64,000 bases of DNA from Micromonospora sp. R77 (GTDB taxonomy: Bacteria; Actinomycetota; Actinomycetes; Mycobacteriales; Micromonosporaceae), in contig NZ_JALDST010000001.1 in assembly GCF_022747945.1 (NCBI RefSeq), positions 6,448,001-6,512,000 on the forward strand, given 5' to 3'. Made by a program: the position numbers and the translations under genes. The first letter of the stretch is position 1; every line of letters begins with the position of its first letter. This document shows, in pieces, positions 34,356 to 43,048 of this stretch. The notes beneath the pieces were generated by a model. The model worked only from the letters and a program-made list of their open reading frames with translations, was not told the origin of the DNA and made no database searches.

Positions 34356-35543
34356 ATGCCGGAAGCGCCCGGAGAGGTGTCGCGTGCCCTGCGCGCGGCC
34401 CCGCCCGACCAGTTGGCGGAGGCCGCCGACCGGGCGATCCGCGCGGCGCTGGACGCGTCCCGTACCGAGGTGTTCATCGCCGACTACCGGTTCAGCGGGC
34501 TCTGGCCGGTGCTGGAACCGGAACCGACGGACGCCGGCCTCCCCGCCCGTCACGACGTGATCCGGCGCTGTTTCAGCAGCCAGCAGCCGGTGCTCGACGA
34601 GGCGGAGGGCGGCCGGTGCCGGATCTGTCTGCCGCTGTCCATCTGGGGTGAGCGGCTGGGGGTGCTGCTGATCGAGGTCGGCGCGCATCCGGCGACCGCG
34701 ACGGTCGAGCTGGCCCGGGAGATGGCCGGCGACCTGGCCCTGGCGCTGCGCGCCGCCGACCGGGAGACCGACCGTTACCGCCGGGCGCGGCGCCGGGAGC
34801 GGTTGAGCATGGCCGCGGAGATGCAGTGGGACCTGCTGCCGGGGCGCAGCGTCACGCACGGCGCCTTCCTGCTGGCCGGGCAGCTCGAACCGGCGTACAC
34901 GGTCGGTGGGGACCACTTCGACTGGTCCGTCGACGGGGACCGGCTCACCGTGACCGTGCTCAACGGTGCCGGCTCCGGTCTGTCCGCCTCGCTGCTCACC
35001 GCGGTCACCGTCAACGCGCTGCGCAACGCCCGGCGTTCCGGCGGCAGTCTGGTCGAGCAGGCCGAGCTGGCCTCGGACACGATCTTCTACCAGCACCGGG
35101 GGAGCCGGCACGTGGCCACGCTCCTGATGGAGCTGGACACCCGGCGCGGGATCGTCCGTGCGGTGGACGCCGGCTCGCCGCACGTGCTGCGCCTGCGCGG
35201 CGGCACGGTGAACCGGATCGACCTGGAGCAGCAGCTGCCGCTGGGCATGTTCGCCGAGACCCGCTACGACGTGCAGGAGTTCACGGTGGAGCCGGGGGAC
35301 CGGCTCTTCGTGGTCAGCGACGGCGTGTACGCCGCGGAGCCCGACGGCCAGGAGCCCTACGGGGAACGGGCCATGGCGCGGGCGATGCGGTCCACTCGGT
35401 TGCAGCCGGCGACCGAGGCAGTTGGTACGGTGATGCGCGAACTGCACGCCTACCACGGCGACGCGGATCTCCGCGACGACGCGGTCGTCGTCTGCCTGGA
35501 CTGGCGCGGTTTCGGCCGGCCGGACGACGGGCCCGGGCAGTAG
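34356..35543 (+). CDS. SpoIIE/RsbU-type PP2C phosphatase
   Basis: 395 residues. A GAF-like N-terminal half (HDVIRRCFSSQQPVLDE, RICLPLSIWGERLGVLLIEV), a short helical linker (RRARRRERLSMAAEMQWDLLPG), then the SpoIIE domain: TVGGDHFDW with the first metal aspartates, VVSDGVYAAEPDG and LRDDAVVVCLDW. The usual GD-V-x-G-HG metal site reads VLNGAGSG, so one metal-binding Asp is Asn. Family members dephosphorylate anti-sigma-factor antagonists. GGAGG precedes ATG. A MarR regulator follows after 47 bp. Confidence 0.88.
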   Translation: MPEAPGEVSRALRAAPPDQLAEAADRAIRAALDASRTEVFIADYRFSGLWPVLEPEPTDAGLPARHDVIRRCFSSQQPVLDEAEGGRCRICLPLSIWGERLGVLLIEVGAHPATATVELAREMAGDLALALRAADRETDRYRRARRRERLSMAAEMQWDLLPGRSVTHGAFLLAGQLEPAYTVGGDHFDWSVDGDRLTVTVLNGAGSGLSASLLTAVTVNALRNARRSGGSLVEQAELASDTIFYQHRGSRHVATLLMELDTRRGIVRAVDAGSPHVLRLRGGTVNRIDLEQQLPLGMFAETRYDVQEFTVEPGDRLFVVSDGVYAAEPDGQEPYGERAMARAMRSTRLQPATEAVGTVMRELHAYHGDADLRDDAVVVCLDWRGFGRPDDGPGQ

Positions 35544-35590
35544 CCGTACCGGTGGGCGGGCACGAGCGGGACGAGCTCAGGGGAGATCGG

Positions 35591-36061
35591 GTGGAACGAC
35601 CTCCGAATCTTGCCGCGGCCATCGAAGCGGCTGCCGAGGCGTTGATCGGTGTCCTCGATTCGGCTGCCTCCCGGCACAACGTCAGCGTCTCGCCCACCCA
35701 GCTGCGGGTGCTGTCGCTGATCATGAGCCATCCGGACGCCAACGTGAACCGGCTGGCCGAGCTGCTGGACGTCGTACCCTCCTCGGCCAGCCGGCTCTGC
35801 GACCGGCTCGAGGCGGTCGGTCTGGTGCGGCGGGTCGCGGACCCGCGCGACCGGCGTGAGGTGCGGCTGATCCCCACCGCGGCGGCGGAGACCCTGCTGC
35901 GGGAGCTGAAGGAGCGCCGTCACCAGGCGGTCCAGGCGGTGCTGGACCGGATGCCGTCCCGCACCCAGCACGAGCTGCTGCTCGCCCTGGCCGCGTTCGG
36001 CCAGGCGGCCGCCCTGGCCGCCGGTCCCGTCGACGCCGACTCCGCTGCCCGCACGGCCTGA
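35591..36061 (+). CDS. MarR family transcriptional regulator
   Basis: 156 residues. SPTQLRVLSLIMSHPDANVN, RLAELLDVVPSSASRLCDRL (recognition helix) and VGLVRRVADPRDRREVRLIP (wing with the DxRDxR motif) are classic MarR. GTG has GGGGAGAT upstream. It follows the SpoIIE phosphatase and probably shares its promoter, whose palindrome TTGCT-CCCA-AGCAA could be its operator. A second palindrome (36096-36105) lies 35 bp after its stop. Confidence 0.9.
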   Translation: MERPPNLAAAIEAAAEALIGVLDSAASRHNVSVSPTQLRVLSLIMSHPDANVNRLAELLDVVPSSASRLCDRLEAVGLVRRVADPRDRREVRLIPTAAAETLLRELKERRHQAVQAVLDRMPSRTQHELLLALAAFGQAAALAAGPVDADSAARTA

Positions 36062-36365
36062 GCGCACCGTACGACGGTTCCCGTCTCGCACCAGTATCCT
36101 AGGATGCCTTAGGCGTGATGTGCGGGAGCACACACCGGCACGAGCATCGGACGGGAAAAGCAGGAGGCGGGAAGGGCGCGACGAGCCCGATATAGTGGCA
36201 GCGCAACTCGCCGGCCGATGATCGACAGCGATCGTGGGCCGCATCGGGGGAGGTCCCAGCCCGGGATCGCAAGGGCGCCGGCGCCGACCGGCCGGTAACG
36301 CGCACGTCCCTCACGGGCGACCGAGGTCGGTCGCGCGCCGGACCGTGCCGCGAAGGGAGGGTTCG
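36062..36365 (+). promoter_or_regulatory. Promoter and 5' leader of the pgsA-garA block
   Basis: Contains the palindrome ATCCTAGGAT (36096-36105) followed by a related CCTTAGG, and a strong -10 box TATAGT (36191-36196). Transcription from it would leave a leader of about 160 nt. GAAGGGAGGG just before GTG 36366 is the ribosome site. No gene is apparent within. Confidence 0.55.
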
Positions 36366-37007
36366 GTGTCGCGTCGGCCGGCTCGGACAGCGCGTCCAGA
36401 GGCCACCGGCGGTACGACGGCGGTGGGGGACCGCGTCCTCACCCTGCCGAACATGATCAGCTTCGTTCGGCTGGTCGGCGTGCCGCTGTTCCTCTATCTC
36501 TTTCTGGTGGTGCGTGCCGACGTGGCCGCGATCGTGGTGCTGGCCATCGGCGGCACCAGCGACTGGGTGGACGGCTGGATCGCCCGCCGGCTGCATCAGG
36601 TCAGCCGCCTCGGTGAGCTGCTCGACCCGCTCGCCGACCGGCTCTACATCCTCGCCACGCTGCTCGCGTTCACCGCGCGGGAGGTGGTGCCGTGGCAGTT
36701 CACCGCGGCGCTGCTGGCCCGCGAGCTGCTGCTGCTCGGCTCGTTGGGGGTGCTGCGCCGGTACGGCTACGGCCCACCGCCGGTGCACTACGTCGGCAAG
36801 ACGGCGACGTTCCTGTTGCTGGCGGCCTTCCCGCTGCTGCTGCTCGCCGCGGCGTCGCCGGCGGTGGCCACGGCTTCGGCCGCGATCGGTTGGGGGCTGG
36901 CCTGGTGGGGTCTGGTGCTCTACTGGGTGGCCGGGGCGATGTACGTGGTGCAGGCCGGCCGCCTGGTCCGGGCGATGCGGGACCGGTCCCGGGGAGCGAC
37001 GGCATGA
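36366..37007 (+). CDS. pgsA: CDP-alcohol phosphatidyltransferase
   Basis: 213 residues. The family motif is complete: DWVDGWIARRLHQVSRLGEL then LDPLADR (D-x2-D-G-x2-A-R-x8-G-x3-D-x3-D). About six membrane helices. It joins a CDP-diacylglycerol-linked phosphatidyl group to an alcohol, as phosphatidylglycerophosphate or cardiolipin synthases do; position at the head of the DUF881 cluster matches M. tuberculosis pgsA2 (Rv1822). Start GTG has GGGAGGG; the first 20 residues are a polar extension. The next ATG overlaps its stop (ATGA). Confidence 0.9.
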   Translation: MSRRPARTARPEATGGTTAVGDRVLTLPNMISFVRLVGVPLFLYLFLVVRADVAAIVVLAIGGTSDWVDGWIARRLHQVSRLGELLDPLADRLYILATLLAFTAREVVPWQFTAALLARELLLLGSLGVLRRYGYGPPPVHYVGKTATFLLLAAFPLLLLAAASPAVATASAAIGWGLAWWGLVLYWVAGAMYVVQAGRLVRAMRDRSRGATA

Positions 37008-37948
37008 GCGCGGCACCGCGGGACGGCCGCGACCCCTCGGCCCGGGTGTACGCCCCGGACTTCCTCACCGAACTGTTCCGCAATCCCCTCGATCCGGGTT
37101 ACGCGGATGCGGCGGCCCGGCGCCGGCAGGTGCCGCCGTCGCCCTGGCGGCGGTGGGCGGCGCGGCCGGTCAGCGTGGTGGTGGTCGCGGTGATCGGGTT
37201 CCTGTTCGCGGTGGCGTACCGGGAGACGATGGCCGAGGAGCCGAGCCGGGCGCAGGCGCGGGCCGGACTGATCGCGGAGATCAAGCAGCGTGAGGCGGAG
37301 ACGGACCGGTTGACCGCGCGGGCGGACCAGTTGCGCGAGGAGGTGGGCCGGCAGCGGGACGCGGCGCTGAGCGGTTCGCAGGCGTTCCGGTTGCGGAACC
37401 TGGAGGCCGGGACCGGATTGGGTCGGGTCCGGGGTGACGGTGTGGTGGTGCGGCTCGGGGACGCGGCGGAGGACAAGGACGTGGTGACGGGTGCCGGTGC
37501 CGGTCCGCCGCAGGTGCTGTACTCCGATCTGCAGAAGGTGGCGAACGCGTTGTGGGCGTCGGGGGCGGAGGCGGTGGCGATCAACGGCCAGCGGCTGACC
37601 GCGACGTCGACGATCCGTTCGGCGGGGCAGGCGATCCTGGTGGACTTCCGTCCGGTGACGAGCCCGTACGAGGTGACGGCGATCGGTCCGGGGTCGATGC
37701 GGGAACGCTTCGACGACAGTCGGGCGGCGGCGTTGATGCGGGAGGTGGCCCGGGCCACGGGTCTGTCGTTCGGGGTGAAGGAGGCGAAGGGCCTCACCCT
37801 GCCGGCCGCTCCGCAGCCACGGCTACGCTACGCCGAGCCCTCGGTGAGTCCGAGCCCGTCGCCGTCGGGTTCGGCGGTTCGGGGTTCGTCCAGTCCCGGG
37901 CCGTCCGGCTCGGGTACGTCTCTGCGCCCCTCCGGAGGTGTCCGATGA
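37004..37948 (+). CDS. DUF881 family membrane protein (first copy)
   Basis: 314 residues: cytoplasmic N-terminus, one membrane helix (ARPVSVVVVAVIGFLFAVAY), a coiled coil (LIAEIKQREAETDRLTARAD QLREEVGR region), then the DUF881 domain (GDGVVVRLGDA ... DLQKVANALWASGAEAVAIN). The 55-residue tail is Ser/Pro/Gly-rich. DUF881 proteins always flank sbp in this cluster and are thought to sit in the cell envelope; their job is unknown. Overlaps both neighbours by 4 nt, so strongly coupled. Confidence 0.9.
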   Translation: MSAAPRDGRDPSARVYAPDFLTELFRNPLDPGYADAAARRRQVPPSPWRRWAARPVSVVVVAVIGFLFAVAYRETMAEEPSRAQARAGLIAEIKQREAETDRLTARADQLREEVGRQRDAALSGSQAFRLRNLEAGTGLGRVRGDGVVVRLGDAAEDKDVVTGAGAGPPQVLYSDLQKVANALWASGAEAVAINGQRLTATSTIRSAGQAILVDFRPVTSPYEVTAIGPGSMRERFDDSRAAALMREVARATGLSFGVKEAKGLTLPAAPQPRLRYAEPSVSPSPSPSGSAVRGSSSPGPSGSGTSLRPSGGVR

Positions 37949-38277
37949 TCGCGGTGCTGGCGTTGATCGCCGGTGTGGTTCTCGGGATCTACCTGGATCC
38001 GACCGTGCCCGCGGCGTTGCAGCCGTACCTGCCGATCGCCGTGGTGGCCGCGCTGGACGCGGTTTTCGGCGGGGTCCGGGCGAAGCTCGACCGGATCTTC
38101 GACGACAAGCAGTTCGTGGTGTCGTTCATCTCGAACGTGCTGGTGGCGGGGTTGATCGTCTATCTGGGTGACCAGTTGGGCGTGGGTGGTCAGTTGTCCA
38201 CGGGTGTGGTGGTCGTGCTCGGGGTGCGGATCTTCGGCAACGTGGCGGCGATCCGTCGTCACCTGTTCCGGGCGTAG
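37945..38277 (+). CDS. sbp: Small basic membrane protein, DUF1290/Sbp family
   Basis: 110 residues, four-helix hydrophobic protein: IAVLALIAGVVLGIYLDPTV, LPIAVVAALDAVFGGVRAKL, FVVSFISNVLVAGLIVYLGD, LSTGVVVVLGVRIFGNVAAI. These match the Sbp/DUF1290 family (Rv1824 in M. tuberculosis, and sbp near ftsAZ in Bacillus). ATG overlaps the stop of the first DUF881 gene. Function unknown; always between two DUF881 genes in actinobacteria. Confidence 0.9.
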   Translation: MIAVLALIAGVVLGIYLDPTVPAALQPYLPIAVVAALDAVFGGVRAKLDRIFDDKQFVVSFISNVLVAGLIVYLGDQLGVGGQLSTGVVVVLGVRIFGNVAAIRRHLFRA

Positions 38278-38287
38278 GTTTGTGGCG

Positions 38288-39253
38288 ATGAGCGACGAGC
38301 AGAGCGGGACGGGGTGGCCGGCTGGTGAGCCGGTCCGGCCGTCGGGTCCGGCTGGTGAGCCGGATCCGCGTCCGGAGGCGCCGGACGCGGACGAGGTGAG
38401 TCCGCTGGCGCCGGTGGAGCCGGTCGAGCGGGAGGACGCGGCGCCGGTGGAGCCGCCGGCCGACGCGGGGCCGGCCGGTGCGTCGGCCGTCTCGGACGAG
38501 GCCGGTCCGGTGGTGCCGGAGGCCGGTCCGGTGGCTGCCGCCCCGGCGGTGGCGGGGCGCCGGTGGACGTCGGCGGGGGCGATGATCGCGGTGCTGCTGG
38601 CGTTGCTGGGGTTCACGCTGGTGGTGCAGTTGAAGACGACCTCGGCGGATCCGACGTTGTCGGCGACGCGGGAGGAGGACCTGGTCCGGATCTCGTCGGA
38701 CCTGGACTCTCGGGAGCGGCGGCTGCGGCAGGACATCGAGTCGTTGGAGGAGAGCCAGCGGCAGTTGCGTTCGGGTGAGCAGGGTCGGCAGGCGGCGTTG
38801 GACGAGGCGACGCGGCGGGCGGACCAGTTGGGCATCCTGGCGGGGACGTTGCCGGCGGTGGGTCCGGGGTTGACGGTGCGGTTCGAGGGTCCGGCGAAGG
38901 CGGTGTCGTCGACGCGGGTGCTGGACGCGGTGCAGGAGTTGCGGGGCGCGGGCGCGGAGGCGATGCAGATCGCGGGGGCGGATTCGGCGGCGGTGCGGAT
39001 CATCGCGTCGACGTATTTCGTGGACGGGGAGAACGGGTCGTTGGTGGTGGACGGGCGGCGGTTGACCGGCCCGTACACGATCACGGTGATCGGGGATCCG
39101 GAGACCATGCGGACCGCGTTGTACATTCCCGGCGGGGTGGTCGCACTGGTGGAGGAGGGCGGCGGTAACGTGATCGTCGACGATCGTGAGGCTGTGGAGG
39201 TTTCGCAGCTGCACGCGCCGATCAAGCTGGATCACGCCCGGCCGGTTTCCTGA
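38288..39253 (+). CDS. DUF881 family membrane protein (second copy)
   Basis: 321 residues. A Pro/Glu/Ala-rich cytoplasmic tail of about 95 residues, one membrane helix (GAMIAVLLALLGFTLVVQLK), a coiled coil (ISSDLDSRERRLRQDIESLE...) and the DUF881 domain (VQELRGAGAEAMQIAGADSA ... TITVIGDPETMRTALYIPGG). It shares domain order with the first copy but little sequence outside the core. An in-frame GTG 6 nt upstream is an alternative start. Partner of sbp; envelope role inferred from topology. Confidence 0.9.
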   Translation: MSDEQSGTGWPAGEPVRPSGPAGEPDPRPEAPDADEVSPLAPVEPVEREDAAPVEPPADAGPAGASAVSDEAGPVVPEAGPVAAAPAVAGRRWTSAGAMIAVLLALLGFTLVVQLKTTSADPTLSATREEDLVRISSDLDSRERRLRQDIESLEESQRQLRSGEQGRQAALDEATRRADQLGILAGTLPAVGPGLTVRFEGPAKAVSSTRVLDAVQELRGAGAEAMQIAGADSAAVRIIASTYFVDGENGSLVVDGRRLTGPYTITVIGDPETMRTALYIPGGVVALVEEGGGNVIVDDREAVEVSQLHAPIKLDHARPVS

Positions 39254-39309
39254 CGGGTCGCGGCCGCGCCGGTTTCCTCCGGTGCATCGATGGATGAAGG
39301 ATGCTGCTG

Positions 39310-39690
39310 GTGATTCCTGAGGATCTGCGGTACACCGCCGAGCACGAGTGGGTGGCGGCTGTCGACGGTGGGGCCGTGCGGGTGGGTATCACGCACTTCG
39401 CGCAGGACGCCCTGGGTGACATCGTGTTCGTCCAGTTGCCCGATGAGGGCGCGGTGGTGGCGGCGGGTGAGCCGTTGGGTGAGATCGAGTCGACGAAGAG
39501 CGTGTCGGAGATCTACGCGCCGGTGGGCGGTACGGTGACGGCGCGCAACGAGGCGCTCGGTGACGCCCCTGAGGCGATCAACACGGATCCGTACGGTGCG
39601 GGGTGGTTGTTGGAGATCACTCCGGAGGATCCGGCGGCGGTGGATGGTTTGTTGTCCGCTGAGGCGTACCGGGAGCTCACTCAGAGCTGA
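39310..39690 (+). CDS. gcvH: Glycine cleavage system H protein
   Basis: 126 residues with the whole lipoyl domain: PEDLRYTAEHEWVAAVDGGA, GITHFAQDALGDIVFVQLPD and GEIESTKSVSEIYAPVGGTV, in which Lys63 carries lipoate. It shuttles aminomethyl groups between GcvP and GcvT. GTG 39310 gives GAAGG a normal spacing; ATG 39301 is in frame but touches that ribosome site. gcvP lies 8 kb downstream; gcvT is not in the window. Confidence 0.93.
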   Translation: MIPEDLRYTAEHEWVAAVDGGAVRVGITHFAQDALGDIVFVQLPDEGAVVAAGEPLGEIESTKSVSEIYAPVGGTVTARNEALGDAPEAINTDPYGAGWLLEITPEDPAAVDGLLSAEAYRELTQS

Positions 39691-39906
39691 GTGTCGTGCC
39701 GGGCGGCGGGGGTTGTCTCCGCGCGTCCGGTTGCCCTGCATTTCGGCGCTGGCTAGGCTCGCCCAGTCGACCGAGAACCCAATAGTTGAGCGTTTGTGGA
39801 ATGCGCCTTCCCGGGCACGGGGAGCCAGCCGCCGGGTGTGTGTCTGCCCGGCGGCCAGACCCTCCATTACCCTGACGCCGACCGAACAGATCCGTGAGGT
39901 GGTCCC

Positions 39907-40359
39907 ATGACGCGCCCAGACGACGAGTTCCCCCCACTCGACGTCACTTCGACGCTCAATCTCGGTTCGCTCGACGAAGTGCTGGAGGGTCCGGACACCG
40001 ATGTGGTGCCGAGCCGGATGTCCGGTTCGTTGCCGCCGGGAATGGCGCTGCTGGTGGTTCGCCGGGGTCCGAATGCGGGTGCCCGGTTCTTGTTGGACCA
40101 CGATGTGACGACGAGTGGCCGGCATCCGGACAGTGACATTTTCCTGGACGACGTGACGGTGTCGCGGCGGCACGCGGAGTTCCACCGGGACGGTGGCACG
40201 TTCACGGTGCGGGACGTGGGCAGCCTGAACGGTACGTACGTGAACCGGGAGCGGGTCGAGGCGGCCACGTTGAGCAATGGTGACGAGGTGCAGATCGGTA
40301 AGTTCCGGGTGGTGTTCATCGCCGGTCCGCGCCCGGAGGAGGAGGCCGGCCGGGGGTGA
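39907..40359 (+). CDS. garA: FHA-domain regulator (GarA/OdhI type)
   Basis: 150 residues. The N-terminal tail has the kinase-site motif PPLDVTSTLNL, in place of ETTSVFR. The C-terminal FHA domain shows SGRHPDSDIFLDDVTVSRRHAEFHR and VRDVGSLNGTYVNRE, with the phosphothreonine-binding Arg, Ser and Asn. GarA proteins, phosphorylated by Ser/Thr kinases such as PknG/PknB, switch off 2-oxoglutarate dehydrogenase and tune glutamate synthesis. Upstream are a TAGGCT and a TACCCT box. The FtsR gene overlaps its stop (GTGA). Confidence 0.92.
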   Translation: MTRPDDEFPPLDVTSTLNLGSLDEVLEGPDTDVVPSRMSGSLPPGMALLVVRRGPNAGARFLLDHDVTTSGRHPDSDIFLDDVTVSRRHAEFHRDGGTFTVRDVGSLNGTYVNRERVEAATLSNGDEVQIGKFRVVFIAGPRPEEEAGRG

Positions 40360-41111
40360 ACGAGCCTGCGGCTTCGACGCCGCCCGGGGCGGCCGGGTCC
40401 CACCCGCTGATGAGTATCGGTGAGGTGTTGGGTCAGTTGCGGGTGGAGTTCCCGGACGTCACCATCTCGAAGTTGCGGTTCCTGGAGACCGAGGGTCTGG
40501 TGGAGCCGCAGCGGACGCCGGCGGGTTATCGGAAGTACAGCTGGGACGATGTGGCGCGGTTGCGGTTCGTGTTGGCCGCGCAGCGGGACCAGTATCTGCC
40601 GTTGCGGGTGATCCGGGCGCAGTTGGCGGAGTGGGACGCGTCGGGTGCGGCGCCGGGTCGGCAGCGGCCGGCGTTGGTGGCGGTGGGTCCTGACGGTGCG
40701 GTGCCGGGTCGGGGTGATCAGGAGCCGGTCGAGTCGTCCGAGGTGCGGTTGGGTCGGTTGGATCTGATCGCGCGTAGTGGTGTGGACGAGTCGACGTTGG
40801 GTGAGTTGGAGCGGCTCGGTGTGTTGGTGTCGGATCCGCCGGGGTGGTACGACGCGGATGCGTTGATCATCGCGCAGGCGGTGGCGGGGTTGGCGGCGTA
40901 CGGGTTGGAGCCGCGGCACCTGCGGGGTTACCGGACGGCGGCGGATCGGGAGGTCGGTCTGTTCGCGCAGTTGGTGGCGCCGTTGGTGCGGCAGAGTGAT
41001 CCGGCGGCGCGGGCTCGGGCGGCGGAGACGGCGCGGGAGTTGGTGGCGTTGTCGCAGCAGTTGCATGCCGCGTTGGTGCGGGTGGGGTTGCGGTCGACGT
41101 TGGGTCGGTGA
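40356..41111 (+). CDS. ftsR: MerR-family regulator FtsR
   Basis: 251 residues. MSIGEVLGQLRVEFPDVTISKLRFLETEGL is a MerR helix-turn-helix, followed by VEPQRTPAGYRKYSWDDVAR. A second helical domain (LGELERLGVLVSDPPGWYDA) is characteristic of FtsR (Rv1828), which in Corynebacterium activates ftsZ and in mycobacteria binds its own and neighbouring promoters. Start GTG overlaps garA. A hairpin follows at 41117. Confidence 0.9.
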   Translation: MNEPAASTPPGAAGSHPLMSIGEVLGQLRVEFPDVTISKLRFLETEGLVEPQRTPAGYRKYSWDDVARLRFVLAAQRDQYLPLRVIRAQLAEWDASGAAPGRQRPALVAVGPDGAVPGRGDQEPVESSEVRLGRLDLIARSGVDESTLGELERLGVLVSDPPGWYDADALIIAQAVAGLAAYGLEPRHLRGYRTAADREVGLFAQLVAPLVRQSDPAARARAAETARELVALSQQLHAALVRVGLRSTLGR

Positions 41112-41116
41112 CGGTG

Positions 41117-41146
41117 GGGCCGGGTGTCCGTGGGGATGCCCGGCCC
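41117..41146 (+). terminator. Hairpin after ftsR
   Basis: GGGCCGGG (41117-41124) and CCCGGCCC (41139-41146), 8 bp, loop 14 nt, 5 bp after the stop. No T run; a weak or partial terminator. Confidence 0.5.
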
Positions 41147-41320
41147 TTCGTTGTGGGGTGTGCGGAAAGATCTGCTCCGGGGTGCGTGTCGTAGGCTTGC
41201 GGGGGTAACCCCTTTCTGGTGTGGCGTGGTGCACGTAGCGCGCGGGATTCTCGTGTCGTGGTCCGTGTACCGTGCAGGGAAGGGCGCGGTGCGTAGGCGA
41301 CGACGACACGGAGGCGGCCG

Positions 41321-41785
41321 GTGCGCGAGCTGAGCGTGGTCGGAGTTCGGGTGGAGCTGCCCAGCAACCAGCCGATCGTCCTGCTGCGGGAGGTCGAGGG
41401 GGACCGCTATCTGCCGATCTGGATCGGCGCGGTCGAGGCGACGGCGATCGCTTACGAGCAGCAGGGGGTCAAGCCGGCCCGGCCGTTGACGCATGATCTT
41501 CTGCGGGATGTGCTGGCGGCGTTGCAGGCGCCGTTGCGGGCGGTGGAGATCACCGAGTTGAAGGAGAACGTCTTCTACGCCGATCTGTTGATCGGGGACG
41601 GTGTGCGGGTGTCCGCGCGGCCGAGCGATTCCATTGCGTTGGCGTTGCGGGTCGGTGCTCCGATTCGTTGTGCTGAGCAGGTCCTCAGTGAGGCGGGGAT
41701 CGTGATTCCTGATGAGCAGGAGGACGAGGTGGAGAAGTTCCGGGAGTTCCTGGAGCAGGTGCGTCCGGAGGACTTCGCGGGCTGA
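41321..41785 (+). CDS. DUF151/bifunctional nuclease domain protein
   Basis: 154 residues: VRELSVVGVRVELPSNQPIVLLR, LPIWIGAVEATAIAYEQQGV, PLTHDLLRDVLAAL and ARPSDSIALALRVGAPIRCA, the BFN (DUF151) fold of Rv1829. Related plant proteins act as nucleases; the bacterial function is uncertain. GTG has GGAGGC upstream and a TACCGT box at 41268-41273 may be its promoter. Always follows ftsR in actinobacteria. Confidence 0.9.
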   Translation: MRELSVVGVRVELPSNQPIVLLREVEGDRYLPIWIGAVEATAIAYEQQGVKPARPLTHDLLRDVLAALQAPLRAVEITELKENVFYADLLIGDGVRVSARPSDSIALALRVGAPIRCAEQVLSEAGIVIPDEQEDEVEKFREFLEQVRPEDFAG

Positions 41786-41973
41786 GCCCGGGTGTCGGAC
41801 CGTCGTCACTGTGGGTGGCGGCCCTGTGGCGTTGATGATCTTTCGTCTGGTGGCGCGGCGTGTCGCGTCGGTTCCTGCGTGGTAACTGTTCGGGGCGGCG
41901 TTAGGGTTGGCCGTGTCGAGGGGTGCACGTCGGTGGAACGATGTGTCACCGCACGGGCGGGGAGGTTGTCCGG

Positions 41974-42564
41974 ATGCATGAGCCGCATGATCCCGAGCCG
42001 GGTACGGAGCAGCAGCGGGCGGGTGTCGACGATGACGGGTCGGTGGGCTACCGGGGTGTGACGGCGTGTCACGCGGTGGGCATCAGTTACCGGCAGTTGG
42101 ATTACTGGGCGCGGACGACGCTGGTGGTGCCGAGTGTGCGGGACGCGTCGGGTTCGGGGACGTCCCGGTTGTATTCGTTCCGCGACTTGGTGGTGTTGAA
42201 GGTCGTGAAGCGGTTGTTGGATGCGGGGGTGTCCCTGCAGAACATCCGTAGGGCGATCGAGGCGTTGCGGTCGCGTGGGGTGGAGGACCTGGCGGGGATC
42301 ACGTTGATCTCGGACGGGACGACGGTGTACGAGTGCCGTTCCCCGGAGGAGGTGGTGGACCTGTTGCAGGGTGGTCAGGGTGTGTTCGGCATCGCGATCG
42401 GTGGTGCGTTCAAGGAGATCCAGGGTTCGTTGTCGCATCTGCCGGCGGAGTCGGTGTCGGGTGCCGGGTCGGAGCCGGTGGGGTCGGCGCCGGAGGCGCC
42501 GGAGTCGGTGGAGTCGGTGGGTGACGAGTTGGCGGCGCGGCGGGCGCGGCGTCGGGCGGGCTGA
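41974..42564 (+). CDS. MerR-family regulator (Rv1830 type)
   Basis: 196 residues. GYRGVTACHAVGISYRQLDYWARTTLVVPS is the MerR HTH in its Rv1830/MtbR form. A conserved sensor part follows (SLQNIRRAIEALRSRGVEDLAGITLISDG, EVVDLLQGGQGVFGIAIGGA), then a Glu/Ser-rich tail. It has no effector cysteines. GGGGAGG precedes ATG. Third regulator in the garA cluster; in mycobacteria it influences growth and division. Confidence 0.9.
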   Translation: MHEPHDPEPGTEQQRAGVDDDGSVGYRGVTACHAVGISYRQLDYWARTTLVVPSVRDASGSGTSRLYSFRDLVVLKVVKRLLDAGVSLQNIRRAIEALRSRGVEDLAGITLISDGTTVYECRSPEEVVDLLQGGQGVFGIAIGGAFKEIQGSLSHLPAESVSGAGSEPVGSAPEAPESVESVGDELAARRARRRAG

Positions 42565-43048
42565 GTCTGGGTGGTGGGCGTCGACACGCCCGGTTGTTGT
42601 GGATCGCGTCGTGGCTGAGGCCCGGCGCGATCTGTCGTTGGTGACCGGTTGTGGTCCGATGTGGAGTGCGGTCGGGGTGGGGTGAGTCCGGCGGATGGGA
42701 CCGGTGTGGAGGTTCGGGCCGAATCGGGTGTCGTCGGTGGTGGTGGCGGCGATGGCCGGGCGGGCGCGGGGCGGGTGGGGGACGGTGGCGGGGGTGGGTG
42801 TCACGCGTGTGGCGGTCGGCCGTTGACACGGTGGGTGACGGGCCGGCGCGCTGCGGGTGACCGCGAGGGTCACTTTCCGTGGTGGATGGTTGTCGGGATT
42901 CCGATAGGGGGGCCGTGACCGGGGCGGCGCGGCACGCTATGGTCCGACACGGTCGCTGTCGCGTGGATTGTCACAGCACCCCGGGTGACCCACGCCGGCT
43001 GCCCGCCGCGGCGCGTGCCGCGGTGACCCCTCACCGGAAGGAACAACT
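42565..43048. promoter_or_regulatory. Intergenic region with the globin-operon promoter
   Basis: 484 bp without a convincing gene. The first 350 bp are G/T-rich and hold no clear signal. TATGGT at 42938-42943 is a good -10 box; transcription from it would give a leader of about 100 nt ending in GGAAGGAAC, the ribosome site of the truncated globin. Confidence 0.5.
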
